Source: BOG-908 sp963848205
GTDB lineage: Bacteria > Pseudomonadota > Alphaproteobacteria > Acetobacterales > Acetobacteraceae
DNA: 64,000 nucleotides
Assembly (NCBI GenBank): GCA_963848205.1
Contig: CAWKCV010000006.1
Location: forward strand, 62,001 to 126,000
Reading direction: 5' to 3'
Made by a program: the position numbers and the translations under genes. The notes under the pieces were generated by a model. It was not told the DNA's origin. It saw only the letters and a program-made list of their open reading frames with translations, and ran no database searches. Positions 45,816 to 56,185 of this stretch are shown piece after piece. Every line of letters starts with the position of its first letter. Position 1 is the stretch's first letter.

Positions 45816-46859
45816 ATGCCCAAGCTCTGGTCCCCCAAACGCGTCCTAGCCACTCCTTCGGCTCTCGCTCTTTCTGAAGGCGCCGCCATGGCCGAGCGCG
45901 CCGTCGCTGCCGGGGCCGAGCTGATCCGCCTGCCATCGGATCGCCTGACCGGACTGCCCGACACTTATCGCGACGCCAAGACGACGATGGCTATCGTGGT
46001 TGCCAGCCCGAGCCGGCGCCGCTTGCAGCCGATACCGCCCAGTGCGGATTGGCGGTTCGACCTGGCCGAGGGGTGCCCCGCGCACTGCGCGTATTGCTAC
46101 CTGGCCGGCTCGCTGGCTGGGCCGCCGATCATCCGCGCCTATGCCAATCTGTCGGAGATACTGGCCGAGCTGCCGCCTGCGGTGGGGCAAGGCCGGGTGA
46201 CGTCGGCTTCGGCCGCGCGGGCCGGTGAGGGCACCACGTTCGAGTGCTCGTGCTACACCGACCCGCTGGCGCTGGAGCATCTGACGGGCAGCCTCGCCGC
46301 CTGCATCACCCGCTTCGGCGCGTGGGATGCGGATGTGCAACTGCGATTCACCACGAAGTTCGCGGCTGTGGGGCCGCTGCTGGGGCTGGCGCATGGAGGG
46401 CGGACACGGGTGCGCTTTTCGTTGAACGCGCAGGCGGCCGAGCGGCACGAGGGGGGTGCGCCGCGGATGGGCGAGCGGCTGGCGGCGCTGCGGGCGATGG
46501 CGGAGGCGGGCTACCCGGTGGGGCTGACGGTGGCGCCGATTCTGCGTGTGCCGGATTGGGCGGCGGCTTACGACACGCTGTTCGCGCGGGTGGAGGAGGC
46601 GCTGCGCGGGTTGGCGCGGGTGGATCTGACCGCCGAGCTGATCACGCACCGGTTCACGCCGAAGTCGAAAGCGGTGCTGGACGGCTGGTATCCGGGCAGC
46701 AGCCTGGAGATGGACGAGGCGGCGCGCAGCCGGAAGACGACGAAGTTCGGCTCGGTGAAATGGGTGTTTCCGAAGGAGCAGATGGCGGAGATGCGCGCCT
46801 CGCTCAGCGCGTCGTTGCAGCGGCATCTGCCGCAAACGCGGCTGCTCTACTGGACCTGA
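45816..46859 (+). CDS. Spore-photoproduct-lyase-like radical SAM protein
   Basis: 347 residues. The radical SAM cluster motif CPAHCAYCYL (CxxxCxxC) follows WRFDLAEGCP. Other family features are TTFECSCYTDPLALEHLTG, RVRFSLNAQAAERHEGG and the C-terminal RYTPKSK-like HRFTPKSKAVLDGWYPG. Spore photoproduct lyases reverse the thymine dimer of spores; relatives in non-sporing proteobacteria are common and their substrate is unknown. The ATG at 45816 sits against a border repeat. An APC permease follows 80 bases downstream. Confidence 0.85.
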   Translation: MPKLWSPKRVLATPSALALSEGAAMAERAVAAGAELIRLPSDRLTGLPDTYRDAKTTMAIVVASPSRRRLQPIPPSADWRFDLAEGCPAHCAYCYLAGSLAGPPIIRAYANLSEILAELPPAVGQGRVTSASAARAGEGTTFECSCYTDPLALEHLTGSLAACITRFGAWDADVQLRFTTKFAAVGPLLGLAHGGRTRVRFSLNAQAAERHEGGAPRMGERLAALRAMAEAGYPVGLTVAPILRVPDWAAAYDTLFARVEEALRGLARVDLTAELITHRFTPKSKAVLDGWYPGSSLEMDEAARSRKTTKFGSVKWVFPKEQMAEMRASLSASLQRHLPQTRLLYWT

Positions 46860-46939
46860 GTGCTCCGTGCTTGAAGGTTCGTGACGGCTGCGTCACAGTC
46901 GGGCACTTGGGGAACTCAGCGACCAACCTGCCACAGACT

Positions 46940-48253
46940 ATGGCGAGCGACGGAGCCGCCGCGCGCGACCGCGGGCTGATGCGCGGCATCGGCGTTTGGG
47001 GCCTGTCCGCCAGTATCGTGAACAGCGTTGTGGGCGTCAGCATCTTTACCATGCCGGCGGCGGTGGCGTTGGAGGCGGGAGCGGCGGCGCCGTTGGTCTA
47101 TCTCGTGTGTGCCGCGATCATGGCCGGCATAACCGTATGTTTTGCCGAGGCCGGCAGCCGGGTGCCCACGAGTGGCGGCGCTTACGGCACGGTAGAGGCG
47201 GCATTCGGCCCGGCTTGCGGCTTCGTGGTCGGCATGTTGCTGGTGACGTCGGACGTGCTGGCAAGCGGCGGGATTGCAGCTTCCATCGCCGATCTGGCCG
47301 GTTCGCAATGGGCGGTGCTGGCCGCCCCGGCGAGCCGGCTCGGCACCATTGCTGCAATCTATGCAGGGCTGGTCTGGGCAAACCTGGTCGGCGTGCGCAC
47401 GACGGCGCGGCTGATCACCGGGGCCACGCTGGTGAAGTTGCTGCCGCTGTTTTTATTCGTATTGATTGGCGCTGCGACGATCGGACGCGCGGCGCCGCAC
47501 GGGCCCGCATTGCCGGTCACGGTCGGCGGCTTCGGGCGCGGGTTGATCCTGGCGTTGTTTGCTTTTCAGGGCATGGAGACGGCGTTGGGCGCGAGCGGCG
47601 AGGTGCGTGCGCCGAGCCGCACGGTGCCGCGCGCGCTGTTCATCGCCATGCTGTTCGTGCTGGCGCTGTATCTGGGCGTGCAACTGACCGCGCAGCATTT
47701 GCTGGGTGCGCGATTGGCACACGCGGCGGCTCCGCTGGCGCAGGCGGCGGGCATGGTGAGCGCGCCCGCAAGGGCGGTGCTGCTGGCAGGTGGCGCGCTT
47801 TCGATGTTGGCTTACATGGCCAGCGACGTTCTGGGCACGTCGCGCATGTTGTTCGCGATGGCACGCGACAGGCGGTTGCCGGCATGGCTGGGCGAAGTGC
47901 ATCCGAGGAGCCACGTGCCTGCCCGCGCGGTAGTCGTCTATGTGCTCGCCGCTTCTGTGTTGGCGGTGAGCGGAAGTTTTCTTGAACTGGTTGCACTGTC
48001 TGCGCTGGCCACGGTAGCGGTCTACGTTCTGGTGTGCGGGGCGGCGTTGACATTGCGGCGGCGCGACGTGGCGCGTGCTGGACTGCCACCGCGGATATGG
48101 GCACTGCCGTTGGCGGCTGCGGTCGGGTTTGTGGGCATGGTAATGATGCTCGCAAGCGCACACTGGCAAGAGATTGCGGGGCTGGGAGCGGTCGTGCTGG
48201 TAAGCCTGTCGATCTTCCGAGCGGGGACAAGCAAAAGGCAGCCCCCAATCTAG
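46940..48253 (+). CDS. APC superfamily amino-acid permease
   Basis: 437 residues with about 12 membrane helices. The N-terminal helix GVWGLSASIVNSVVGVSIFTMPAAVAL carries the GxG-like substrate-binding break of APC transporters; AFQGMETALGASGEVRAPSRTVPRAL is the conserved helix 6 region. Imports or exchanges an unidentified amino acid. ATG at 46940; the open frame upstream lies inside the radical SAM gene. Its last bases form one arm of a hairpin that looks like the terminator of the convergent catalase gene. Confidence 0.9.
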   Translation: MASDGAAARDRGLMRGIGVWGLSASIVNSVVGVSIFTMPAAVALEAGAAAPLVYLVCAAIMAGITVCFAEAGSRVPTSGGAYGTVEAAFGPACGFVVGMLLVTSDVLASGGIAASIADLAGSQWAVLAAPASRLGTIAAIYAGLVWANLVGVRTTARLITGATLVKLLPLFLFVLIGAATIGRAAPHGPALPVTVGGFGRGLILALFAFQGMETALGASGEVRAPSRTVPRALFIAMLFVLALYLGVQLTAQHLLGARLAHAAAPLAQAAGMVSAPARAVLLAGGALSMLAYMASDVLGTSRMLFAMARDRRLPAWLGEVHPRSHVPARAVVVYVLAASVLAVSGSFLELVALSALATVAVYVLVCGAALTLRRRDVARAGLPPRIWALPLAAAVGFVGMVMMLASAHWQEIAGLGAVVLVSLSIFRAGTSKRQPPI

Positions 48254-48260
48254 GGCTGCC
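48233..48260 (-). terminator. Probable intrinsic terminator of the catalase gene, overlapping the permease 3' end
   Basis: On the minus strand GGCAGCCC - 8-base loop - GGGCTGCC is followed by TTTTGC. It lies ~60 bases past the katE stop and contains the APC permease stop codon. Confidence 0.7.
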
Positions 48261-48279
48261 CCTTGCTAGACTCGCAGAA

Positions 48280-48320
48280 GTTCCTTGCTTCTGCCTTTCA
48301 AGAAAGAACGCCTGCCTTCC

Positions 48321-48322
<2 letters not shown>
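48280..48322 (+). repeat. Border repeat, copy 10 (degenerate)
   Basis: Decayed arm (AAGTTCCTTGCTTCTGCCTTTC, then AAGAAAGAACGCCTGCCTTCC) between the convergent permease and catalase genes, running into the catalase stop. Confidence 0.55.
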
Positions 48323-50522
<2,200 letters not shown>

Positions 50523-50638
50523 GGACGAATCCTCTGAATTTGGAGGGCCTACGTCCCTGGCGCCGTAAAGTTGTCCAGAGCTGGACAAGAGTTTTCGTGA
50601 GCGATCATTCCACATACCCGATCACAAAGGCGGGAGCG

Positions 50639-52252
50639 TCAGGCCGCTTGCCTGCCGCGCCGCCGGCTTTTTCCGAGATCGCGCGCAATCTCATGGGCGG
50701 CATTGTGCCCCGGAGCACCTGTCACACCACCACCGGGGTGAGTACCCGAGCCGCACATATACAGGCCAGCGATGGGCGTGCGGTAGTCTGCATAGCCCAG
50801 AGCGGGACGCGCGCTGTAGAGCTGATCCATCGAGAGCGCACCGTGGAAGATGTCGCCGCCGGTGAGCGAAAGTTCACGTTCCAGATCGAGGGGCGAGAGA
50901 ATCTTGCGGCCGAGGATGGCCCCCGCGAAATTTGGCGCGTATTGCGACATCGTGCCGATGATCATGTCTGCCACCGCCTCGCGATGATCGTCCCAGGAAC
51001 TGCCATCCGGCAAAGTTGGCGCAAATTGCTGGCAGAACAGGCTGGCCACGTGCTGGCCAGGCGGTGCGAGCGTATCGTCAAGCACGCTGGGAATGTGCAT
51101 TTCGATGGCAGGCGCACGGGCCCAACCGCTCGTTCGTGCGTCCATATAGGCGCGGTCGAGATAGGCGAGCGACGGGGCGACGACGATGCTGGCGCCATGA
51201 TGTTCGGCCAGGCCATGGCTTGGCCGGGCTGAGAAGTTCGGCAGTTCGGACAGAGCGACGTTCATCCGGAACGTGCCTGAGCCGCACTTCCAGGCGCCCA
51301 TGCGCTCCTGGAATGCGGCCGGTTGGTGGCTTGCGTCGACCAGCTTGGAAAACAGCAATTTCGGGTTGAGGTTGGAGACGACAACGCGCGCTGCGAGGTC
51401 GCTGCCGTCCTCCAGCACCACGCCGGTCGCGCGGCGGTTTGCAATGGCGATTTCGCGCACGGGGCTGTCCAGCGAGATGTCAACGCCGATCTCCTGACAG
51501 GCTTTCGCCATTGCCTGGGTAATCGAACCCATGCCGCCGATCGCGTGTCCCCACGCGCCCTGTACACCATTCACCTCGCCGAACACATGATGGATCAGCA
51601 CATAAGCCGAACCGGGCGTGTAGGGACTTGCGTAGTTGCCGATCGTCGCATCGAAACCAAGCAGGCCCTTGAGCACATCGGTCTCGAACCATTTGTCGAG
51701 CAGGTCGCCAGCACTCTTGCCGAACAGATCGAGCAGATCGGATTGGCCCTGCAATCCCATGCGCCGCACCTGATTGGCCAAACCCAATGCGGTCACCATG
51801 TCGCGCGGACGAGCCGAGGCGTTGTAAGGCGTCTTTAGCAACACACCGCGCAACAAGCCGACGATGGTGTCCAGCCGCGCATGAAAGGCTTCCATGCGGT
51901 CGGCATCGCGCCTGGAAAAACGCGAGATTTCGCGATGCGAGCGCTGCTTGTCCTTGTCGAGAATAAGATAGTTCTTGTCGTCCATCGGCGCGAAATAGGA
52001 CAGCGGACGGATCACCACGCGCAAGCCATGGCGCGCGAGATCCATGTCCGCGATGACCTTGGGGTTCAGCAGGCTGACAGAATAGCTTGCGACCGAATTG
52101 CGAAAGCCGGGGTGAAATTCCTGCGTGATGGCGGCACCACCGACGAGATGACGGCGCTCGAGCACGCGCACCTTGTAGCCGGCGCGAGCGAGATAGAAGG
52201 CGCATGTCAGGCCATTATGGCCGCCGCCTACTATGATGGCGTCTGCTTGCAT
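50639..52252 (-). CDS. FAD-dependent oxidoreductase (phytoene-desaturase/PYROXD2-like)
   Basis: 537 residues. The Rossmann dinucleotide motif AIIVGGGHNGLTCAFYLARAGYKVRVLERR opens the protein; GGAAITQEFHPGFRNSVASY and the C-terminal LYMCGSGTHPGGGVTGAPGHNAAHEI are typical of the carotenoid-desaturase-like NAD(P)/FAD amine-oxidase family near PYROXD2. Cytoplasmic by sequence. Substrate unknown; no carotenoid genes lie nearby. It is followed on the same strand by a Rieske oxygenase across a border repeat, so the two could act on one substrate. ATG 52252. Confidence 0.87.
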   Translation of the reverse strand: MQADAIIVGGGHNGLTCAFYLARAGYKVRVLERRHLVGGAAITQEFHPGFRNSVASYSVSLLNPKVIADMDLARHGLRVVIRPLSYFAPMDDKNYLILDKDKQRSHREISRFSRRDADRMEAFHARLDTIVGLLRGVLLKTPYNASARPRDMVTALGLANQVRRMGLQGQSDLLDLFGKSAGDLLDKWFETDVLKGLLGFDATIGNYASPYTPGSAYVLIHHVFGEVNGVQGAWGHAIGGMGSITQAMAKACQEIGVDISLDSPVREIAIANRRATGVVLEDGSDLAARVVVSNLNPKLLFSKLVDASHQPAAFQERMGAWKCGSGTFRMNVALSELPNFSARPSHGLAEHHGASIVVAPSLAYLDRAYMDARTSGWARAPAIEMHIPSVLDDTLAPPGQHVASLFCQQFAPTLPDGSSWDDHREAVADMIIGTMSQYAPNFAGAILGRKILSPLDLERELSLTGGDIFHGALSMDQLYSARPALGYADYRTPIAGLYMCGSGTHPGGGVTGAPGHNAAHEIARDLGKSRRRGRQAA

Positions 52253-52267
52253 GGATGGTCCTTTCGG

Positions 52268-52380
52268 GAGAAAGCAAGCAGTCCTTTTTTGAAAGGAAGG
52301 ACCAAAAAAAAGTTTTGCCTGGCTGTCGCGAGCTTGCGATGCGGGGCAAACGTTTTCAAAAAAGAAGTCTTGCTTCGCTT
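52268..52380. repeat. Border repeat, copy 11, composite with GC hairpin
   Basis: Left arm AAGCAGTCCTTTTTTGAAAG, GC part CTGTCGCGAGCTTGCGATGCG, right arm TTTTCAAAAAAGAAGTCTTGC. The right arm encodes the last codons and stop of the Rieske oxygenase. Confidence 0.82.
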
Positions 52381-53531
52381 ACATAACGCTCGACGTATTG
52401 CATCGTGCCAGGCTCCATCCGCGAAAATGGCCCGGGCCGATAAGCGCGGCTCAGCACGCCTGCCTGGTTGCGCTCGATGATTTTCTTGTCGGCCTGGCTT
52501 GTCACGTCCCATAGCCAGGTCAGCGCGTCCGTATCGACATCGTGCGCGTCGCCGCGCACCAGCCAGAGCACTTCCATTTCCGTGTGCAGCACATCGCGCG
52601 GGATGAAACGGTAGATCACGCCGTGGTCGGGATAGGCCAGGAATGCACTGAGGAACCCCAGTTCGGCGAACACGCAGTCGCCTGCTGCCTCGTTGCCTTG
52701 CATGAGTGGGGCGAGGAGACGGCCGTCGCGGCTGCCGGTTGCGGCATTTTCGGATAGGGCCGAGTGCATCACGCGAAACACCTCGTCGCCGTCGGCCGAT
52801 GCAGCCCAGCTTTCTGCATCGCGCGCAGTTATCGCACGGCTGTTGGGGCGGGCGAGCGCGTGAAGTTCGGAGAATTCCGGATGCGCCGGTCCGCAATGGT
52901 AGCATTCATGGTAGTTTTCCAGCGCCAGCTTCCAGTTCGCCGCGACGCTATATGTCCGGCGTGCGGCGACGCGGGCGGTGGCCCACCCGTAGCGCTCGGC
53001 CATGCCCGCCAGCGCCGGGCGCGCCTGTTTCAGCGAAGGCGGCGCGTCGCCGAAACTGACGAACACCAGCCCGCCGATCACCTCCAACGGCAACGGCAGA
53101 AGCCCGTGCGCCGCAGGATCGAAACCGTCCGGCATTTCGCGCGCCTGCCGAAGCCGGCCGTCCAGATGGTAGGTCCAGGCGTGATAGGGGCAGGTGAGCA
53201 CGGCGGCGTGGCCGCGCGGCTTGATGCAGACGCGCGAGCCGCGATGGCGGCACACGTTGGCCAGCGCGCGCAGGGTGCGATCCGCACCGCGCACGATGAT
53301 GGCCGATTCCACGCCCAGCTCGCACAGCATGTAATCGCCCGCTTCCGGCACGTCGCTGATGTGGCCGGCGCAGGTCCATCGGCCGAGCAGCAGGTCCATG
53401 TCGCGGGTGAAGATGTCGGGGCGGCGATAGAAATCCTGCGGCAGCGTCCAGCCAGGACGGCAGGCGTCGAACAGCGCCGACCAAGGGTCGCCGGGAGCGG
53501 CGCGATCGAGTGTGCCGCTAAACTGGTCCAC
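52356..53531 (-). CDS. Rieske-type aromatic-ring-hydroxylating oxygenase, alpha subunit
   Basis: 391 residues. The N-terminal Rieske [2Fe-2S] site is clear: CRHRGSRVC ... CPYHAWTYHLDG (CxH-CxxH). The mononuclear iron site lies in NWKLALENYHECYHCGPAHPEF, in the usual order. Catalyses O2-dependent mono- or dihydroxylation or demethylation of an unknown substrate. No ferredoxin or reductase gene is adjacent. The C-terminal SEARLLF comes from a border repeat. ATG at 53531, 15 bases downstream of the preceding gene stop. Confidence 0.92.
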   Translation of the reverse strand: MDQFSGTLDRAAPGDPWSALFDACRPGWTLPQDFYRRPDIFTRDMDLLLGRWTCAGHISDVPEAGDYMLCELGVESAIIVRGADRTLRALANVCRHRGSRVCIKPRGHAAVLTCPYHAWTYHLDGRLRQAREMPDGFDPAAHGLLPLPLEVIGGLVFVSFGDAPPSLKQARPALAGMAERYGWATARVAARRTYSVAANWKLALENYHECYHCGPAHPEFSELHALARPNSRAITARDAESWAASADGDEVFRVMHSALSENAATGSRDGRLLAPLMQGNEAAGDCVFAELGFLSAFLAYPDHGVIYRFIPRDVLHTEMEVLWLVRGDAHDVDTDALTWLWDVTSQADKKIIERNQAGVLSRAYRPGPFSRMEPGTMQYVERYVSEARLLF

Positions 53532-53546
53532 GCGGCCCGCTGCCGG

Positions 53547-54095
53547 TCAGGGTGGGCCGAAGGCGTTGGCGGGCGCGGACGTGGCGAACGCGTTCTGGCC
53601 GAGCCCGTTGGCGTGCAGACGGAGCCCCTGGACGCCGATGACCGCCGTCAGGTTGTCGCTCGGGTGCAAGGAGAGGCTGGCACCGTAGGTGTCGTAGGTG
53701 ACGGCGGGGCTTTTGAACCCGTTGATCTTGTAAGTGGGCAGCTGGCCGGTCCCGGCTTGGAGGTTGAGTTCGGCGCGGCCGGGCACGATGGGAATGCTCA
53801 CGCCGCCATCGACCCCGTAGCCGCCGCCGGTGGAGACGCCGGTCGAGACGTAGCCGTGCGTGTTGGCGAGGACTTGCTGAAAACTGTAGGCCGGCGGAGG
53901 AGCGGCATAGGTGACGGCGATGGTGCCGGGCGGGCCCTTCTGGGTCGGCGAGACATTGAGGTCATACAGGCCGGACTGGCCGGTCAGCGCCGGATAGACA
54001 TTCACGTCGATATGCTGATTGACGGGCGCCGGGCCCTGCGCAAGCGCCGCCCCTGCAAACGCCGTCGTCAACACACAGACCAAGTGCCGGATCAC
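53547..54095 (-). CDS. Secreted hypothetical protein, 182 residues
   Basis: Starts with a GTG at 54095, giving a signal peptide (IRHLVCVLTTAFAGAALA-QG) with GAGGGG 7 bases upstream. The mature part is rich in Gly, Ser, Thr and short strands (YGVDGGVSIPIVPGRAELNLQAG; TYDTYGASLSLHPSDNLTAVIGVQGL), which reads like an outer-membrane or fibrillar beta protein. No homologous family recognised. The larger open frame beyond 54095 has no signal and is not used. Precedes the Rieske gene by 15 bases, possibly co-transcribed. Confidence 0.65.
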   Translation of the reverse strand: MIRHLVCVLTTAFAGAALAQGPAPVNQHIDVNVYPALTGQSGLYDLNVSPTQKGPPGTIAVTYAAPPPAYSFQQVLANTHGYVSTGVSTGGGYGVDGGVSIPIVPGRAELNLQAGTGQLPTYKINGFKSPAVTYDTYGASLSLHPSDNLTAVIGVQGLRLHANGLGQNAFATSAPANAFGPP

Positions 54096-54195
54096 GAAAA
54101 CACCCCTCAAAACCGCACGCCGTGACTTGACCACAAATCCCCTCACCCCACCAGCGCGCCTAGATTTGTTTGCAGGCCGCCAACCTCCAGATGCG

Positions 54196-54250
54196 CGGAA
54201 GCAAAGGCTTCTTGGCTTCTTTTTTTCAAGAAGAAGCATTGCCTTGCCTA
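54196..54250 (-). repeat. Border repeat, copy 12 (GAAGCA variant)
   Basis: Variant family member with TTGGCTTCTTTTTTTC and AAGAAGAAGCATTGCC arms, i.e. GAAGC/GCTTC in place of GGAC/GTCC, just beyond the stop of the 94-residue gene. Confidence 0.65.
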
Positions 54251-54532
54251 GACGAACTGCCCCCGCAAAAACCCGAGCGCCGGCAACGGCCGCCAAGCCT
54301 TCGGCAAATCCGCACGCCGAATTGGCGCCACACTGTAACGCGGCACAGGCTGCCGGCTGCCGCGCAGGAACGCCGCGTAAGCACTCACCTGTTGCTCGCG
54401 CCAACTGCGGTCTTCCAGCGCCGCGTTCCGGCTCGGATAGATGTCCGCGATGCGATCCGTCTTGCCCATGGATGCCACGACCGCCCACAGTGTGTCGTCG
54501 CGCCCAGCGGGCAGGCGGATGATTTCCGTCAT
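54248..54532 (-). CDS. Small hypothetical protein, 94 residues
   Basis: Starts at ATG 54532 (MTEIIRLPAGRDDTLWAVVASM), 11 bases after the marR stop on the same strand. Basic, Arg-rich, no signal peptide or membrane helix; a WREQQVSAYAAFLRGS helix is the only clear element. The upstream frame extends into marR as an Arg/Gly-rich shadow that I exclude. Coupling to marR suggests a related role, but no function can be assigned. Confidence 0.6.
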   Translation of the reverse strand: MTEIIRLPAGRDDTLWAVVASMGKTDRIADIYPSRNAALEDRSWREQQVSAYAAFLRGSRQPVPRYSVAPIRRADLPKAWRPLPALGFLRGQFV

Positions 54533-54543
54533 GCGCGGGCGCG

Positions 54544-55023
54544 CTAATCCACGGCTTCCAGGGCCGCGGCACAGGGTGGAGGTTCGCCAGCCGACGCACG
54601 CTGCGCCTGCGCCCGATCGCGCATCCGCGCGAGGCTGTACGCTGTGGCCTGCAGATCGGCATTGTCGAGCTCCACGCACAGAGCATCGGCCATGTCGGTC
54701 AGTTGCGCGTCGATTTCGCCAAGCAGCGGCTGCGCGGCCTCGGTCAGATGCAGCCGCCAGCAGCGCCGGTCGCCCGGGTCGGCGCGCCGCTCCACCATGC
54801 CGCGGCTTTCCAGCCGGTCCACCAGGCGGGCCACGGTAATCGGCTCGACTTCGAGAATTTCGGCCAGCTCCTTCTGCAGCAGGCCCGGACGCGCTTCCAG
54901 CCGCACCATCAGTGTCCACTGGGCGCGCGTCATCCCGTGCGCGCGGGCGCGACGGTCCGCTTCCGTGCGGATCAGGCGGGCCAGGATGACGATATCGGTC
55001 AAAAGGTCGCGTTTGCGGGTCAT
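54544..55023 (-). CDS. MarR family transcriptional regulator
   Basis: 159 residues: MarR winged helix-turn-helix with ARAHGMTRAQWTLMVRLEARPGLLQKELAEILEVEPITVARLVDRLESRGMVERRADPGDRRCWRLHLT, flanked by dimerisation helices. ATG at 55023 is used; the longer frame to 55119 overlaps hpnA upstream. Divergent from hpnA with 86 bases between starts, so it may act on the hopanoid operon promoter; the sequence shows no obvious palindrome there. Confidence 0.9.
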   Translation of the reverse strand: MTRKRDLLTDIVILARLIRTEADRRARAHGMTRAQWTLMVRLEARPGLLQKELAEILEVEPITVARLVDRLESRGMVERRADPGDRRCWRLHLTEAAQPLLGEIDAQLTDMADALCVELDNADLQATAYSLARMRDRAQAQRASAGEPPPCAAALEAVD

Positions 55024-55109
55024 TCGTCGGCGGAACTCTTGGGTTTGCGAGATTAGGAACGGGCGTGCGCGATTATCAAGCCGCGCGCCATGCTCTAACA
55101 GACGCCGCC

Positions 55110-56105
55110 ATGACCGCATCCGCCCCTACCCTGCTCACCGGCGCCACCGGCTTCGTGGGCGCCGCCGTCGCCCGCACCCTGCTCGCGCGCGGCCACAGTC
55201 TGCGCTTGCTGGTGCGGCCGGGCGGCGACCGCCGCAACATCGAGGGTTTGCCGGCGGAACTGGCAGAGGGCGACCTGACCAGGCCGGAAACACTGGCCCG
55301 CGCCGCGGAGGGCTGCCGCTACCTGTTCCACGTCGCGGCCGATTACCGCCTGTGGGTGCCCGACCCGGACGCGATGATGCGCGCCAACGTGGAGGGCACG
55401 CGCGCGCTGCTGCTGGCGGCGCAGTCGCGGGGCGTGGAACGCATGGTGTATTGCAGCAGTGTCGCCGCGCTCGGCCTGGTGGGCGACGGCACGGTAGCCG
55501 ACGAGACCACGCCAGTGCATCCGGACAAGATCGTAGGTGTCTATAAACGGTCCAAATACCTGGCCGAGCAGGCGGTGCTCGATCTGGTGCGCGATCATGC
55601 GATGCCGGTGGTGATCGTGAACCCCTCCACACCCGTCGGGCCGCGCGACATCAAGCCGACGCCGACCGGCCAGATGATCCACGATGCGGCACGCGGGCGG
55701 CTGCCCGCTTACGTCGAGACCGGGCTGAACATCGTGCATGTGGACGATGTGGCCGAAGGCCATGCGCTGGCCCTCGAGCGCGGTCGCATTGGCGAGCGCT
55801 ACATCCTGGGCGGGGAGGATTTCTCGTTGGGTGCGCTGTTTGCCTTGGTGGCCGAAGTAGCTGGGCGGCGCCCGCCGCGCGTGAAGCTGCCGATCGGGCC
55901 GCTTATTCCGTTGGCGGTGGTGTGCGAGGGGCTGGCGCGGCTGGGGGTGGAGCCGCTGCTGACACGCGAGACGCTGGCGATGGCGCGCAAGAAGATGTTC
56001 TTTTCCAGCGCAAAGGCTAAGGCGGAGCTGGGGTATTCGGCTCGGCCGGCGCGGGAGGCGGTGGAGGATGCGGTCAGGTGGTTTAAGGGAGCAGTCCTTT
56101 TTTGA
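55110..56105 (+). CDS. hpnA: Hopanoid-associated sugar epimerase HpnA
   Basis: 331 residues. NAD(P)-binding TLLTGATGFVGAAVARTLLARGH, catalytic YKRSKYLAEQAVLDL (YxxxK), then PVGPRDIKPTPTGQMIHDA and NIVHVDDVAEGHALALERG. HpnA belongs to the extended SDR family and sits first in many hpn clusters; its role is not fully settled, though it is tied to hopanoid head-group or tetrahymanol-like modification. ATG 55110 is preferred over a GTG at 55065. The C-terminal WFKGAVLF is encoded by a border repeat. First gene of the hpn operon. Confidence 0.9.
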   Translation: MTASAPTLLTGATGFVGAAVARTLLARGHSLRLLVRPGGDRRNIEGLPAELAEGDLTRPETLARAAEGCRYLFHVAADYRLWVPDPDAMMRANVEGTRALLLAAQSRGVERMVYCSSVAALGLVGDGTVADETTPVHPDKIVGVYKRSKYLAEQAVLDLVRDHAMPVVIVNPSTPVGPRDIKPTPTGQMIHDAARGRLPAYVETGLNIVHVDDVAEGHALALERGRIGERYILGGEDFSLGALFALVAEVAGRRPPRVKLPIGPLIPLAVVCEGLARLGVEPLLTRETLAMARKKMFFSSAKAKAELGYSARPAREAVEDAVRWFKGAVLF

Positions 56106-56175
56106 AAAAGGACCAAAAAACTTTCGCATTGCTGTCGCGACGCTCGTGACGAGCATGCGATCCTGATTCGAAGGG
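56088..56175 (+). repeat. Border repeat, copy 13 (hpnA-hpnB gap)
   Basis: Arm GCAGTCCTTTTTTG and AAAAAGGACCAAAAAAC (start inside hpnA), then a GC part GCTGTCGCGACGCTCGTGACGAGC. The following AAGGG is the hpnB ribosome site. Confidence 0.8.
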
Positions 56176-56185
56176 CACCCGACGA

